Assembly (NCBI RefSeq): GCF_000259255.1
Contig: NC_017737.1
Coordinates: 868,001-932,000 of the forward strand
Length of the DNA stretch: 64,000 bases
Reading direction: 5' to 3'
Source of the DNA: Helicobacter cetorum MIT 00-7128
GTDB lineage: Bacteria; Campylobacterota; Campylobacteria; Campylobacterales; Helicobacteraceae
The position numbers were made by a program, and so were the translations under genes. Below are positions 1-9,855 of this stretch, one piece after another; positions within the stretch are counted from its first letter, which is position 1, and every line of letters starts with the position of its first letter. A model generated the notes under the pieces. It did no database searches and was not told the origin of the DNA. It was given only the letters and a program-made list of their open reading frames with translations.

Positions 1-506
1 CAGATAGAATGCTACAAGGACGCTTATTTTCTTATGGAGATACCCAACGCTATCGCTTAGGAATCAACCATTCTCAATTACCGGTTAATAAGCCTCGCTG
101 TCCATTCCACTCTACCACTAGAGATGGCTTTATGCAAAATGGTCATTATGGCTCTTTGAAAAACTATACTCCTAGCTCACTACCGGGTTATAAGGAAGAT
201 AAGAATGCTAGAGAGCCTAAGCTCAACTTAAGCTATCTTGAAAAAGAGTATGAAGTATGGAATTGGGATTATAGAGCTGAAGATAGCGACTATTATACCC
301 AAGCAGGTGATTTATATCGCTTGATGAAAGCTGATGAAAAAGAAAGATTGTATAACAATATTGCGGGTTCTATGATGGGTGTTCCTAAAGAAATTATTGA
401 AAAACAAATGGAGCATTTCAAAAAAGCTGACCCAGCTTATGCAGAAGGCGTTAAAAAAGCCCTTGAAAAGCATGCAAAAATGATGAAAGACATGAAAAAA
501 ATGTAA
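1..506 (+). CDS. katA: Catalase KatA, C-terminal part (5' end outside window)
   Basis: Haem catalase, H2O2 to water and oxygen. The frame is open from the window edge (reading ...DRMLQGR from base 3), so only the last ~168 residues are present. The RLFSYGDTQRYRLG segment near the start is the proximal haem-binding signature of clade 3 catalases, its Tyr being the axial haem ligand. The C-terminal tail is Lys- and Met-rich (ending KMMKDMKKM), like the lysine-rich tail of H. pylori KatA but shorter. It is followed at once by kapA, the same pairing as in H. pylori. The family and gene assignment is secure; only the 5' truncation limits it. Confidence 0.96.
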   Translation, partial: DRMLQGRLFSYGDTQRYRLGINHSQLPVNKPRCPFHSTTRDGFMQNGHYGSLKNYTPSSLPGYKEDKNAREPKLNLSYLEKEYEVWNWDYRAEDSDYYTQAGDLYRLMKADEKERLYNNIAGSMMGVPKEIIEKQMEHFKKADPAYAEGVKKALEKHAKMMKDMKKM

Positions 507-518
507 GCCATTCTTTAA

Positions 519-552
519 AATACCTTTTTGAGCGAAGACTTAAAAAGGTATT
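519..552 (+). terminator. Hairpin downstream of katA
   Basis: Perfect 11-bp inverted repeat (AATACCTTTTT / AAAAAGGTATT, loop 530-541) starting 13 bases after the katA stop. No strong T run follows, so it may act as an mRNA-stabilising hairpin or a weak terminator separating katA from kapA. Confidence 0.55.
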
Positions 553-670
553 GATACCTTAGAATTTGGATTTTTGAAACTTGCTAGTTTTTGTTATTTT
601 TAAGGCTTGTGAGAGTCTTTTAGCACTAAACGAATTATATAAATAAGATTAAATTATAAAAGAGATAGTT

Positions 671-1546
671 ATGAAACGAAGAGATTTTATTAAAACGACT
701 GCCTTAAGTGCTACGGGTGTTGTTCTTGGGGCGCAACTTTTGCAGGCTAAAACAAAGGCAAATAGTAGCACAAAATATCAGCTAGAGGCGCATTATAGCA
801 TTGATTTTAACTCTGCTGAAAAGACCTCACTATTTATCCCTATGCCAAGCGTTATAGCAAGTAATGTGAAGTTAGAGGGGAACTATAGTGCTTATAAGAG
901 TAAATTAGTTGAGGGCTTGCCATATTTGCAAGTAGATTTTGAAAAAAGCACTGCTAAAAAGCAAGCTAAACTCAGCTATGAAGTTTCTCATATGCAATTA
1001 AGCGAGCGTTTGTTTGAGCAAGAAGAGTTTGCAAAACTTGGGCGCTATGAAAGAGAAGATTTAAGTGTGCAAAATATTGCTAAGCAACTTAAGGGAATGA
1101 ATGCCAAAGAAAGCGTGCGCAATATTTATGCGTTTGTTAAGCATGAGATGCCAAAAAGACAAAAGACCTTAGAGGGAAAACAAAATTTATCTAAAAGAGA
1201 GAGCTTGCCTTGGTTTGCAGAGATTTCACAAGAGAGTATGTTTGTATCCTTATGCCATGCTTGTGGGATTAGTGGTGCTGAAGTGCAAGGTTTAAAATTG
1301 GGTAAAAATAAGGTTGCAAAAAGCTCTTCTATGGTGGAAGTGTATCTTAAAGATTCATTTTTAGCTTTTGATTTCAAAGATAATCATAATGAGGTTTTTA
1401 TCCCATTAAATCGCCATAAAGATGTGCAATTAGACTCTGCATTATTACCTACTTTTGGTGAGGCGTTTGCGCTTGTAGATGGTAGGAATCTAAACAACTA
1501 TGAGCCTAGCTTATTTGAAAAGAGAATGCAATATAACACCATTTAA
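671..1546 (+). CDS. kapA: KapA, twin-arginine-exported catalase-associated protein
   Basis: 291 residues. The N terminus MKRRDFIKTTALSATG carries a twin-arginine (RR) motif followed by a hydrophobic stretch and an AQA-like cleavage region, so Tat export to the periplasm is expected. In H. pylori the protein encoded next to katA (KapA) is Tat-dependent and is needed for full catalase-linked peroxide resistance. The body resembles transglutaminase-like or hypothetical periplasmic proteins, with a Cys at the CHACG segment (residues ~196-200), but I cannot assign a reaction. Spacing from katA is 165 bp, so it may have its own promoter. The start is set by the Tat signal and the purine-rich AAAGAGAT stretch just upstream. 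Confidence 0.9.
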   Translation: MKRRDFIKTTALSATGVVLGAQLLQAKTKANSSTKYQLEAHYSIDFNSAEKTSLFIPMPSVIASNVKLEGNYSAYKSKLVEGLPYLQVDFEKSTAKKQAKLSYEVSHMQLSERLFEQEEFAKLGRYEREDLSVQNIAKQLKGMNAKESVRNIYAFVKHEMPKRQKTLEGKQNLSKRESLPWFAEISQESMFVSLCHACGISGAEVQGLKLGKNKVAKSSSMVEVYLKDSFLAFDFKDNHNEVFIPLNRHKDVQLDSALLPTFGEAFALVDGRNLNNYEPSLFEKRMQYNTI

Positions 1547-1622
1547 TGTTTTTAGATTAAGATTACTTGTAGGCAACATGCCCTTTTTAAGGGTGTGTTA
1601 GAATATTCAAAAGGAATATTTA

Positions 1623-1850
1623 ATGCAAGATTTTTTAAAGAAAATAAGCAAGGAATACAAAACTAAGCTCTTTTTGATTTATTGGCTTAGGTGGATGCTA
1701 AGTGCAGTGGTGATGTTACCTTTTATGCAAGTATTTGATTATTTTAATTTTCCATTATGGCTTAATCTTTTCTTAGGGCAAACTATTGGAGCGCTTATTT
1801 TTTTTAAACTTGATAAGCTGATTTTTTCTAAAAAAGAAAATTCAAAATAG
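1623..1850 (+). CDS. Small inner-membrane protein (HP0873-like)
   Basis: 75 residues; Shine-Dalgarno AAAGGAA lies just before the ATG. Two hydrophobic segments (about residues 18-38 and 46-64) are flanked by Lys-rich ends (starts MQDFLKKISKEYKTK, ends KKENSK), the layout of a two-helix membrane protein with cytoplasmic termini. It matches my recollection of the gene following kapA in H. pylori; function is unknown. It lies 76 bp after kapA on the same strand and could be co-transcribed. Confidence 0.75.
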   Translation: MQDFLKKISKEYKTKLFLIYWLRWMLSAVVMLPFMQVFDYFNFPLWLNLFLGQTIGALIFFKLDKLIFSKKENSK

Positions 1851-2667
1851 TTTGATTGAGATAGATTTTCTTTCAATTTTTTAAGTAGGCAGTTTTTAAT
1901 CAAACTGAGAAAGCGTCTATTTGATTAAAAATTATTTTTTACTTTATTCTAAAAAGTTTTGAGTTGTTTTTAGCCTCTTAATAACTCTGTTAAACATTAT
2001 AGTATTGATATTTTGATACTTTGGTCTTGCAGTATTAATGGTGCAAGCTGTAAAAAATAAGTGTTTTTAAAACAAACTAGAGAAAACTTATTTTTTCAAC
2101 AAAAAGCTTTAGCTCTACTCTTTATTAAGCAAGGATAATTTCTTTTAATCGTATAAAGCTCATTATTAAATAAAATTCTTCATAAAAAAGCTAGAGAGTG
2201 ATGACCTTATAATAACTCTTTTTGTGTTTTAATATGTTTTTGTTACATAAGAAATTATTGGATTAGTTTTTGGCATTTGGCATATGAATATTAGGGGATT
2301 TTAATAGGGGTGTATAGAATTTACTATAAAAACTTGTTTTTAGTTCAAATAAAATTTAAGAGTCTATTAAAAACATAGCGTTGTTTTTAATGGGGCTAAC
2401 TACTAAGGAATAAGGTTTTATGCAAAAACAAAAAGAGAAAGTTTTTTTAAATCAAAAACTTAATTATCCTTACAATAAAAAAGGTTTAAACATTGATATT
2501 TTGTAAAATAGAATTGAATTTTAATGAGAAAACTAGGGTAAGGGGTTAAAAATAAGTTTAGTGTGTAGAGTAAAGTATAAAATGAGGTTTTAACTAGGGT
2601 TTGTTCTATGGCCCGTGCGAATAAAATAACTAGCCTTATAAAGACTAGGTTGCTTAAAGGCTTTAAA
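1851..2667. other. 817-bp stretch without a clear gene; several hairpins
   Basis: Very AT-rich. It holds three perfect inverted repeats: 1893-1904 with 1920-1931 (TTTTTAATCAAA / TTTGATTAAAAA), 2366-2374 with 2383-2391 (ATTAAAAAC / GTTTTTAAT), and the plus-strand terminator listed at 2656-2680. One tiny ORF with a ribosome site is listed separately. The combination suggests plus-strand non-coding or decayed transcription rather than a protein gene. Confidence 0.4.
2420..2506 (+). CDS. Possible 28-residue peptide
   Basis: ATG preceded by GGAATAAGG, then 28 codons to a TAA: a Lys/Gln/Asn-rich hydrophilic peptide starting MQKQKEKVFLN. There is no membrane segment or known family. It is the only ORF in the 1851-2667 stretch with a plausible ribosome site, and the plus-strand terminator at 2656-2680 would end its message. 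It could equally be the remnant of a lost gene or chance. Confidence 0.2.
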   Translation: MQKQKEKVFLNQKLNYPYNKKGLNIDIL

Positions 2668-2680
2668 TCAAGCCTTTTTT
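2656..2680 (+). terminator. Rho-independent terminator (plus strand), overlapping 3' end of phnA
   Basis: Perfect 8-bp stem AAAGGCTT / AAGCCTTT with a 6-base loop, the right arm running into six Ts (2675-2680). The T run is on the plus strand, so it terminates rightward transcripts; the leftward phnA gene stops inside the loop (2668-2670), so the hairpin may also end that message. Confidence 0.6.
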
Positions 2681-3000
2681 AGAAATTCTGATTTTAGTGC
2701 TAGGCTTTGTCCCTCAACCTTGCAATCTACATTGTGGTCGCTATCTACAAGCTTGATATTTTTAATTTTTGTGCCTTTTTTCAATACAAGCGATGAGCCC
2801 TTAACTTTCAAATCCTTAATAAGAATCACCGAATCGCCATTTTGCAAGATATTGTTGTTGCTATCTTTGACAATAAAATCTTCATCATTAGAAGTATCGC
2901 TTTCGCTCCATTCATGCGCACAGCTAGGGCAAACTAATTGCGTGCCGTCATGGTAGGTGTATTCATCTTTGCACTTAGGGCATGGGGGGAAATCTTGCAT
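2668..3000 (-). CDS. phnA: PhnA/YjdM-family zinc-ribbon protein
   Basis: 110 residues. The N-terminal zinc ribbon is CPKCKDEY followed by CPSCAHEW (Cys pairs near residues 7/10 and 24/27); the C-terminal domain carries the conserved VKDSNGN-like and DGDSV-like stretch (here VKDSNNNILQNGDSVILIKD) of the PhnA domain. Despite its old name (alkylphosphonate uptake) the family is not needed for phosphonate use and its role is unknown. It corresponds to the PhnA homologue of H. pylori (HP0872), near katA/kapA there too. A Shine-Dalgarno AAGGAAAA precedes the ATG. Confidence 0.9.
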   Translation of the reverse strand: MQDFPPCPKCKDEYTYHDGTQLVCPSCAHEWSESDTSNDEDFIVKDSNNNILQNGDSVILIKDLKVKGSSLVLKKGTKIKNIKLVDSDHNVDCKVEGQSLALKSEFLKKA

Positions 3001-3156
3001 GATTTTTTCCTTAAATAATTTTTGATTATTGTAATGTGTTAGGGCTTAAAATGAAATTTAAAAAACTCCATTAAGGAGTTAAAAATAATTTCTGTTAAAA
3101 AATATTTTTTTCAATAGCTCTTTAGGGCTTGTTAGATAAAAATCTTTGTTCAATGA

Positions 3157-3813
3157 TTATTCCTCTTGATTTGGCAAAGTTTCATCTTTTAAAAATTCAA
3201 TGAGTTTTTCAAGCTCAGTATTTTTTGAAGTAAAGTTAAAAATATTTTCAAAATTTTTATCATAAATAATGTTATTAGACTTATTTTTGAGTTTTTTGCA
3301 ATCAAAAATCTCACAATAAACATAAAGCCATTTCTTTTTAAAATCTTTTTCTGTATTTTCATATATGGATTGATTGTTTTTGGCTACCTCAAAATAAAAA
3401 TCACGAAATAATTTTTGAAAATCTGCATGAACCGCTATACTTTGCAAAAATGTTTCTATTTCATCTTCAAAACAAAAGATTATGTCTTCAATACTCTTAT
3501 TTTTATTTTGTAGTTGTCGGTCTAATTTTTGTTTTGCATTCTCGTTTAAAATGTTTATATATCTTTTGATAATACCCTCTTTACAATTATCTGTCCCTTT
3601 CTTATCGGCATCAACGATAAAATAAACTTCTCTACCCTCATTAGTCTCGCGCTCTATTATTTCAATGGTATTTTTTTGTTCTAATTTTGCAATTTCAAAT
3701 ACATTGATATTATTAATATCTATTTTTAAATAATAATGCAAAATACTTTTTATAATAATAACATCACTATTACCTTCTACAAAGTAGGTTTTTTTAGTAA
3801 TTTCTGTATTCAT
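3157..3813 (-). CDS. TOPRIM-domain protein, partner of the upstream ATPase (candidate defence effector)
   Basis: 218 residues. The N terminus FVEGNSD (Glu13) and IVDADKKG (Asp68, Asp70) are the Glu and DxD signatures of a TOPRIM fold, as in OLD nucleases, RNase M5 and DUF3226/DUF4435 proteins. The remainder is helical and charged with no recognised domain. It starts 15 bp after the stop of the ATPase gene at 3829-4902, so the pair is an operon. ATPase + separate TOPRIM is the arrangement of PARIS (AriA/AriB), AbiL and other two-gene anti-phage modules; which of these families it belongs to I cannot tell. It sits directly beside a type I restriction system, which fits a defence role (inference). 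Confidence 0.65.
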   Translation of the reverse strand: MNTEITKKTYFVEGNSDVIIIKSILHYYLKIDINNINVFEIAKLEQKNTIEIIERETNEGREVYFIVDADKKGTDNCKEGIIKRYINILNENAKQKLDRQLQNKNKSIEDIIFCFEDEIETFLQSIAVHADFQKLFRDFYFEVAKNNQSIYENTEKDFKKKWLYVYCEIFDCKKLKNKSNNIIYDKNFENIFNFTSKNTELEKLIEFLKDETLPNQEE

Positions 3814-3828
3814 AGCTTTGTTTGTTTC

Positions 3829-4902
3829 TTAAGAATTTCTTAGTTCTATATTGTTTTCAAGCATTATTTTTGACAACCCATAATCATATCTATTAGCTCT
3901 AATCTGATTGTCCCTATTAAATAATTTAAAAATACTCACTTCATTTTGTAGGGTTTCTAGTGCGGATTCTAAAAATTCTTGATTGTGTGTAGTGACAAAA
4001 ATCTGCACCTGATATTTTTGACTTAACTCCATAATAGCCTTAAGGAATACTTGCATATTTTTATGGTGTAAGCCATTTTCTATTTCATCAACAAAGATGT
4101 ATTTAATTTTGTTATTAATGATAATACATGCTAATGTCATGAACTTAATGAAACCTAATCCAAACATATTTACACGATATTTTTTCTTATCTTTAAGCTT
4201 TAAAAATACAACTCCACCGATTTCTTCTATTCCCATGATATTGTTATCAAATTTTTTAAGACATTCAATCACTTCTTCTTTTTTGTCTCTTAAAAGCGGT
4301 CTTAAAAAATCTAACACATTAATGTTTAAACTAGCAGGGATAAATGTGGAACGATTAGGATATATTTGATTGAGTTTAAGGTCAGGCTGAATGATATTTT
4401 GTAGATTTGGCAACAAGACATTTTCAATTTTATTTTCTTGTATGGATAGATTAAAGGGAAGTATTTTTTCAAAAGGTTCAAAAAATTCTTTCTTGCTTTG
4501 AAAGGCAAATTTTAAATGTATTTGTTTTTCAAAGTTGGGCATAAACTCATTGTTTAAATTTAGGGCATTGAAATTATCAAGGACTAAGTTTGTGCTATCG
4601 TTATAAGTGATTTTTAAGTTGATTGTATCATTATCAAATTCTGTATTTAAATGTAACGGTTGTGTTGTATCAAGGTGGCTGAAAAAATCTTGAATGCTTG
4701 TGCTATCTATCCTTGTAAGGCGTATATTTGCTAGTTGGATAAGATTATGTATAGGGTTACCAAAGCTATTAATGCAAATTGCCTCCAAAACACTTGTTTT
4801 ACCGACATTATTTTCGCCAGAAAAGAGATTAAAACTTGTAAAACCTTTGATAGTGAGGTCTTTGAGTGCTTTGTAGTTCTTTATTTCTATGCTTTTTATC
4901 AT
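3829..4902 (-). CDS. AAA15/OLD-type ABC ATPase
   Basis: 357 residues. N terminus MIKSIEIKNYKAL is the usual first strand of RecF/OLD-like ATPases; Walker A is GENNVGKTS (residues 29-37); Walker B is IFVDEIENGLH (about 269-279); the switch histidine is in FVTTHNQEF just downstream. This is an ATP-driven sensor/clamp fold that needs a partner nuclease domain, and the gene for a TOPRIM protein follows 15 bp later. On its own strand the upstream region holds a TACAAT -10 candidate (plus 4944-4949). Function in phage defence is inferred from the ATPase-TOPRIM pairing and location. Confidence 0.75.
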   Translation of the reverse strand: MIKSIEIKNYKALKDLTIKGFTSFNLFSGENNVGKTSVLEAICINSFGNPIHNLIQLANIRLTRIDSTSIQDFFSHLDTTQPLHLNTEFDNDTINLKITYNDSTNLVLDNFNALNLNNEFMPNFEKQIHLKFAFQSKKEFFEPFEKILPFNLSIQENKIENVLLPNLQNIIQPDLKLNQIYPNRSTFIPASLNINVLDFLRPLLRDKKEEVIECLKKFDNNIMGIEEIGGVVFLKLKDKKKYRVNMFGLGFIKFMTLACIIINNKIKYIFVDEIENGLHHKNMQVFLKAIMELSQKYQVQIFVTTHNQEFLESALETLQNEVSIFKLFNRDNQIRANRYDYGLSKIMLENNIELRNS

Positions 4903-4943
4903 TTTGATATTTCCTAATTAGTGTGAGTTGTAATTCTTTTAGG

Positions 4944-4949
4944 ATTGTA
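4944..4949 (-). promoter_or_regulatory. Candidate -10 box for the ATPase/TOPRIM operon
   Basis: Reads TACAAT on the minus strand, 41 bp before the ATG at 4902, in an AT-rich leader. Helicobacter housekeeping promoters usually show only a good -10. Confidence 0.35.
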
Positions 4950-5008
4950 GTATATTTTTTGTTTGGTTTGTGTTAATGATATAGTTAAGAAAAGATAATA
5001 TTAGGTAA

Positions 5009-6267
5009 TTATCTTGTCTTAACTTGTTGTTTTAAAAGCAAGGGGAGTAAAAAGTCTCTAAGTATGGTTAGGGTTTTTGTTGCTTGCATGTTAGACACAA
5101 GTAAATTGATGATATTTTCGCATATTTTTGAATATTGTTTGACTATTTTATGGTTGAAAGGAATTTGAATTTTTAAAGTATCAATAGGGCTTAAATTTTT
5201 TTGAGATGAGCCTATGGCATTTCTTTGTAGTAGGGTTGAAAATTGGGAGCTTTTTATCAAAGAGTAATAAAAAGGGTTTAACTCTTTTTCTTTTGGTAAA
5301 ACCACGCCGACACGCTGATTTAAAATGCAATTTTTTGAATACACTAAGGCACAGCGTCCTACATGCCCTGTTAGTGTGATTAAAATATTAGTTGGCTCTA
5401 ATAGGCAATATTTAGGGAGCTTTTTGGGTAAAAATGCAAGGTTGGTTGTAACGCTTAAATCAATCAATGAGTGTTGGACATTTTTATTTGTGATTAGAAT
5501 ATAATCATTCTTATTATCGCTATATGTGTTTGATTGAAAAGAATAACCACTGAAAATATCTACTAATTCCCCTAGCGTTTTAACTTCAAAGTGTTCGGGG
5601 ATAAGGCGGTTTAATTCTTTAGAAAATTTCATTTTTCCGCCGTTAGTTTGGTAAGGCTTGTTATTTTCATCTAAAAAATCAAAACGCACGAAGTATTGCT
5701 CATAAAGAAGTTCTAAGATTTTATGTAAAAGCGTGTTGATTTTATGGTTGTTCTCTATTTTTTGGTCTAAGATAGAAAGCGTGTGGGCTATTTTTTGTTG
5801 TGTTTCTAGTGGATAGAGTTTAATTTTTACATTAAGAAAATCTAAGGGCGTGATAGAAGGATAACTAGAAGTTCCACATTCTGCAATGCGTTGTAAGTAA
5901 TGAATAATTTCATCTTGTGTAATATAATAATATAAAAATTAGGGTCTAATTTTTCTAAATCTATAATATCTATTACTATAAAAGCGGTAGAAACTAAAAA
6001 ATTTTTTGGAATTTCTTTTATAATTCCAAAGTGGCGTTGATTGGGTCTTACGCTAGAATAGATAATACTATTAATAGAACATTTGCATTTAGCTCTTGAT
6101 GGTAACTTTTCTTTTGCTAAATCAATCTCTAAAAAAGCGTTTATTTTGTTATTAGTAATGTTATCAGTGTCTAAATAATAAACTTTTTTGTAATTATCTT
6201 TTTTAGTGTAGTTGTTTTGATTGATGGCGATTATTAAGTTATTTTTTAAATCTAAAAGTTTAATCAT
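5009..6267 (-). pseudogene. hsdS: Type I restriction specificity subunit HsdS, frame-disrupted
   Basis: HsdS selects the DNA target of the M2S methylase and R2M2S nuclease. Two frames together give ~420 residues: the first target-recognition domain is read from 6267 until about 5930, and the second frame resumes there (RIAECG...) and runs to 5009 through the central conserved helix region (YPLETQQKIAHTLS, LYEQYFVRFDF) and the second recognition domain, ending in a coiled-coil-like LRDFLLPLLLKQQ. The break lies in an AT repeat (about 5920-5945, TAT-rich); adding one base restores the frame. It is either a real off-state or inactivation, or a sequencing error. The start overlaps the hsdM stop by 8 bp. 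Confidence 0.8.
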
Positions 6268-7882
6268 AATTAAGATTTCCTAAAGTCTCTAAAATCTCTT
6301 GTTGTAAGTTATGGCTTTCATCAAAAAGGCTTGTTAGTTCGCTTGAATATTCTTGCATTAAATCTTCAAATTCTGCTTGGCTTAAAGGCTCAGTAGAATC
6401 TTCTATAGTGAAATACTGCCCGGGGTTTAGAGAATAATTTTTTTCTATAATTTCATCAAAAGAGACTAAAGCGCAAAAATCAGCTTTTGGGGTTTTATGA
6501 TTAAAAGTTTCTAAAATCAAGTTTATATCATTTTCTCTTAGACGAGTTTTCTTATTCTTATTTTCAGTATATTCTTCGCCTAGTTTGGAAGCGTCCATTA
6601 AGATGACCTTATCCTTGATAGGGGCTTTTGAAAAAAGGATAATGCTTACATTAGTGCCAGTGTTTGCAAAGACTTGAGCTGGCATACAAATCACACCATA
6701 AACTAGTTGATTATTGACTAAATGCTTGATAATCTTATTTTCTACCCCACTTTTAGCGCTGATAAACCCGGTTGGCACTACAATAGCCCCCTTACCCTTT
6801 TCATTGAGCATGTTCAAGCAATGCTGGAAAAAGAGCGTATAAATGGGCATTTTGCTTTTATCTTTGTTAGGGATTTTGGGAACACCTAAGAAAAAATCTT
6901 GTGTATTAGTAGAAATCTCTTTATGTTCGTTAGAAAAATCTAGTTTGAAAGGGGGGTTACTCACAATGTAATCAAACTTTTCTTTGGAATGATAGGGGTT
7001 AGTTAAAGTGTTGCCCTCAATGGCGTTTTTTAAAGAGTGGGTTAAATCGTTTAAAATAAGGTTGAGTTTAAGCATTTTTAAGGATTTTTGCGAAATATCT
7101 TGGGCATAAAGGGTGCAAGAATCAGTGCCTATTTGGTGGGCTAACGCCATTAAAAGCGTGCCTGTGCCAGCACTTGGGTCATAAATCTTTTTATTTTGTG
7201 TGGGGCAGGGGATTAAAAGCTTTGCCATAATGCTTGCAATGCTTAAGGGGGTGTAGTATTCGGCGTATTTACCCCCGCCGGCGTTATTGTAATCTTTGAG
7301 TAAGTATTCAAAAATAGGGGCGAAAAAATCATAGCCTTGTTTTTCTTGCAGGTTTAAAAAAGCCTCTTTAAAATTAAAACCTTTGAGTTTGTCTAATAAA
7401 GCTCTTATAAAATTAGCTCTTTTAGTCTCTTCATTAATGTATTGTGAAATGCTTTCAAATAAAGCGATAGTCGTTCTATCGGTGCTTATGGTGTTAAAAA
7501 GCTTTGCGTTGGTGCTAGAGATACTACTAAAAATATTATCTAATTGAATGTGTAAGTCATTATCATTAAAATGTTCTTCATAAAGATTGTTTAAAAGCTC
7601 GTTATAAGAGAGTTGTGGGAGCTTTTTATCTCTTAGGGTTAAGAAAAAATCTTCTTTTTCTTCAGCATTAAAATCTTTATAATCTTTGATTTCTTTATTG
7701 GGATATTCTTGTTTGAAAAGGAATTCAAATTTATCGCATAAGAATTTGTATAAAAAACATTGTGTGATAATCTTGTATTCGTTGCCATCATTCCCTAAAC
7801 CAAAGCTCGCACAAGTTACTTTCAAATCATCAATAAGCTTGAAAGTGTGGGTTTTAATCTGTTGTAATTTGTCATTAGGCAT
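6260..7882 (-). CDS. hsdM: Type I restriction-modification DNA methyltransferase HsdM
   Basis: 540 residues, normal length. N-terminal helical HsdM_N domain (1-150), then N6-adenine methyltransferase motifs: DPSAGTGTL (motif I, SAM binding, about 235-243) and NPPF (motif IV, catalytic, 309-312). It transfers a methyl group to adenine in the site chosen by HsdS, protecting self DNA. The frame is intact, unlike both neighbours. It overlaps hsdR (upstream) and hsdS (downstream) by 8 bp each, showing a tight hsdR-hsdM-hsdS operon. With a broken HsdS it may be inactive in this genome unless frames are restored or another HsdS is used. Confidence 0.93.
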   Translation of the reverse strand: MPNDKLQQIKTHTFKLIDDLKVTCASFGLGNDGNEYKIITQCFLYKFLCDKFEFLFKQEYPNKEIKDYKDFNAEEKEDFFLTLRDKKLPQLSYNELLNNLYEEHFNDNDLHIQLDNIFSSISSTNAKLFNTISTDRTTIALFESISQYINEETKRANFIRALLDKLKGFNFKEAFLNLQEKQGYDFFAPIFEYLLKDYNNAGGGKYAEYYTPLSIASIMAKLLIPCPTQNKKIYDPSAGTGTLLMALAHQIGTDSCTLYAQDISQKSLKMLKLNLILNDLTHSLKNAIEGNTLTNPYHSKEKFDYIVSNPPFKLDFSNEHKEISTNTQDFFLGVPKIPNKDKSKMPIYTLFFQHCLNMLNEKGKGAIVVPTGFISAKSGVENKIIKHLVNNQLVYGVICMPAQVFANTGTNVSIILFSKAPIKDKVILMDASKLGEEYTENKNKKTRLRENDINLILETFNHKTPKADFCALVSFDEIIEKNYSLNPGQYFTIEDSTEPLSQAEFEDLMQEYSSELTSLFDESHNLQQEILETLGNLNYD

Positions 7883-9847
7883 TTAAATTTCCTTGATAAT
7901 TTTGTGTGAGTTCGTTAAAAAGAGTTTGAATGATGAAGTCTTTTTTTTCTTGTAGTTCATTGAAATTGGGGTTTTGTTTGAAAGCGTCTCTTAATTCTAC
8001 TTTTATGGCATCTTTTAGGGTGCTTTCTTCATTTAGGATTTCTTGTCGTCTAGAAATGCGTTTATCAAGAGCTGTTTTTAGAGTGTTTAAAAGCGTGAAA
8101 ATATCTATTTGATTAGAAATATTTTGTTCCATAAGGCGTTTATGCACGATTACATATGATTTATTCTTGTATTTATTAAATAAGTTAGCGTTTTTCTGCT
8201 TGGTCTTTTCTAGTTGCTTGTCTAAAGTGGTGCAACGCCTAGAAACTTCATTAAAATTATCGCTATTTAGGCGTGTTTTAAATAATTCTATAAACTGATT
8301 ACAGATTTTTTGAATTTCTTTATCTTCTTTATCGGTAATCTTTTCTAAACTCTCTTTAAGTTTCTTGTATTTTGCTGTGATTTCTTCTCTTTCTTTAAAA
8401 TGCAACTCTTTGCTATCTTTAAACTCTATTTTGAAGTCTAAAAGAGTGATTAAGTCTTCTAAAGCGATTAAATCGTTTGGGCTTTTAGGTTTATTGATGT
8501 TGGTTAAAGCATAAAGTTGTTTAGCCTTTGAGCTTAACATAGAAGAAATTTTATTGAGTTTTTGACTATCAATTTTATCTTTTAATTGAAGGATTTTTTC
8601 ATCATTAGAAGTGCGTATTAGGTTGTAGCTAGTTTTAAGCGTGTTAATAGCATGTGAAATTTCTTGCAATTCTTTAATATCACTAACATTATTAATGGCG
8701 CTAGTCATGTCTTCTATATCATTAAGGGGGTAGTCAAAAAGGGCGTTATAAGCATCTTTAATGTCTTGTTTTAAAATCTCAAGACTCACAAAAATTTCTT
8801 TAATATTAGAATTATCTTGATTAAAGTCTTTTAATTCTTGCAAGTAATCATTCGTTGTTTTTTCAAAATTTTCTTCAATGCCTGCAAAATCTATAATGTA
8901 GCCAAAGGGCATATCTTTATAAGGGCGATTCACTCTTGCTAGGGCTTGTAATAGATTATGAGCGTCTAATTTTCTATGGATATATAGGCGTTTAAGACTT
9001 GGCAAATCAAAGCCAGTTAAAAGCATGTTAAACACAAAAACCATATCTATATCTTTATATTTAAAGGCATCAATTTTTTCTTTGACTTCTATTTCGTAAT
9101 ATAAAATAAGGCTAGATTTTAGCTTGTTTAGAATTTGTAGGTTAGGGTTTTCTTGTAAGACTTTTTGTTGGATTTCATCAAAAAGAATATCAGCTAATTT
9201 GGCTTGTTCGCTTGAACAACAAACAACCATTGCCTTTAAATTTTCATCATTGTGTAATTGTCTAAAAGTTAGAAAGTCTTTGATGAGATAAGATAGCAAT
9301 TCTTCAACATATTGTTTGTTTTTGAAAATATCTTCTTTTTTAATCTCTTTGTTATCAATAATTATGCTTTCATCTAGGGCGTGATAGACTTGTTGTAATT
9401 TTTCTTTATAGCTGGTTTCAATGCTTTCTAGCATAAGTTTTAGCGTGTGTTTATCATTGATAGATTGCGAATAAGAGTAAGTATGCAAGTAGTTGCCAAA
9501 AGTGTTTTTAGTGGCTCTATCTTGCGTGTTTTGTTCTAATAGGGGTGTTCCTGTGAGAGCGATTTTAATGGCTTGTTTGTCGCATTCTATCAAATTAGCA
9601 TAAAAGCATCCTTTGGGGTTATAGCTTCTATGGGCTTCATCTATAATGAATACTCGTTGTAAGTTGTGGTCATCTTGGATAAAAACTTGTAATTCTTGTT
9701 TGGTAGTGTCTTCAGAAGTGCCTTCAAATCGTTGGATATTCACAACAATGATTTCATTATTCCCTTGAGTGCCACTAAAAATATTAGGGCTTTGTAATTC
9801 TTTGCTTAACTCTTTTTTATTGCTTGGGGTATGCACTTCAAGCCCTC

Positions 9848-9855
9848 TTTTTTTT
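9848..9855 (-). repeat. Homopolymer of 8 A (minus strand) at second hsdR frame break
   Basis: Eight Ts on the plus strand. With eight As the frame ends ...FKKKRA-stop; with seven it runs on as ...FKKRGLEVHTPS, joining the two helicase segments. It is either a second slippage site, a genuine inactivating insertion, or a homopolymer sequencing error. Confidence 0.7.
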
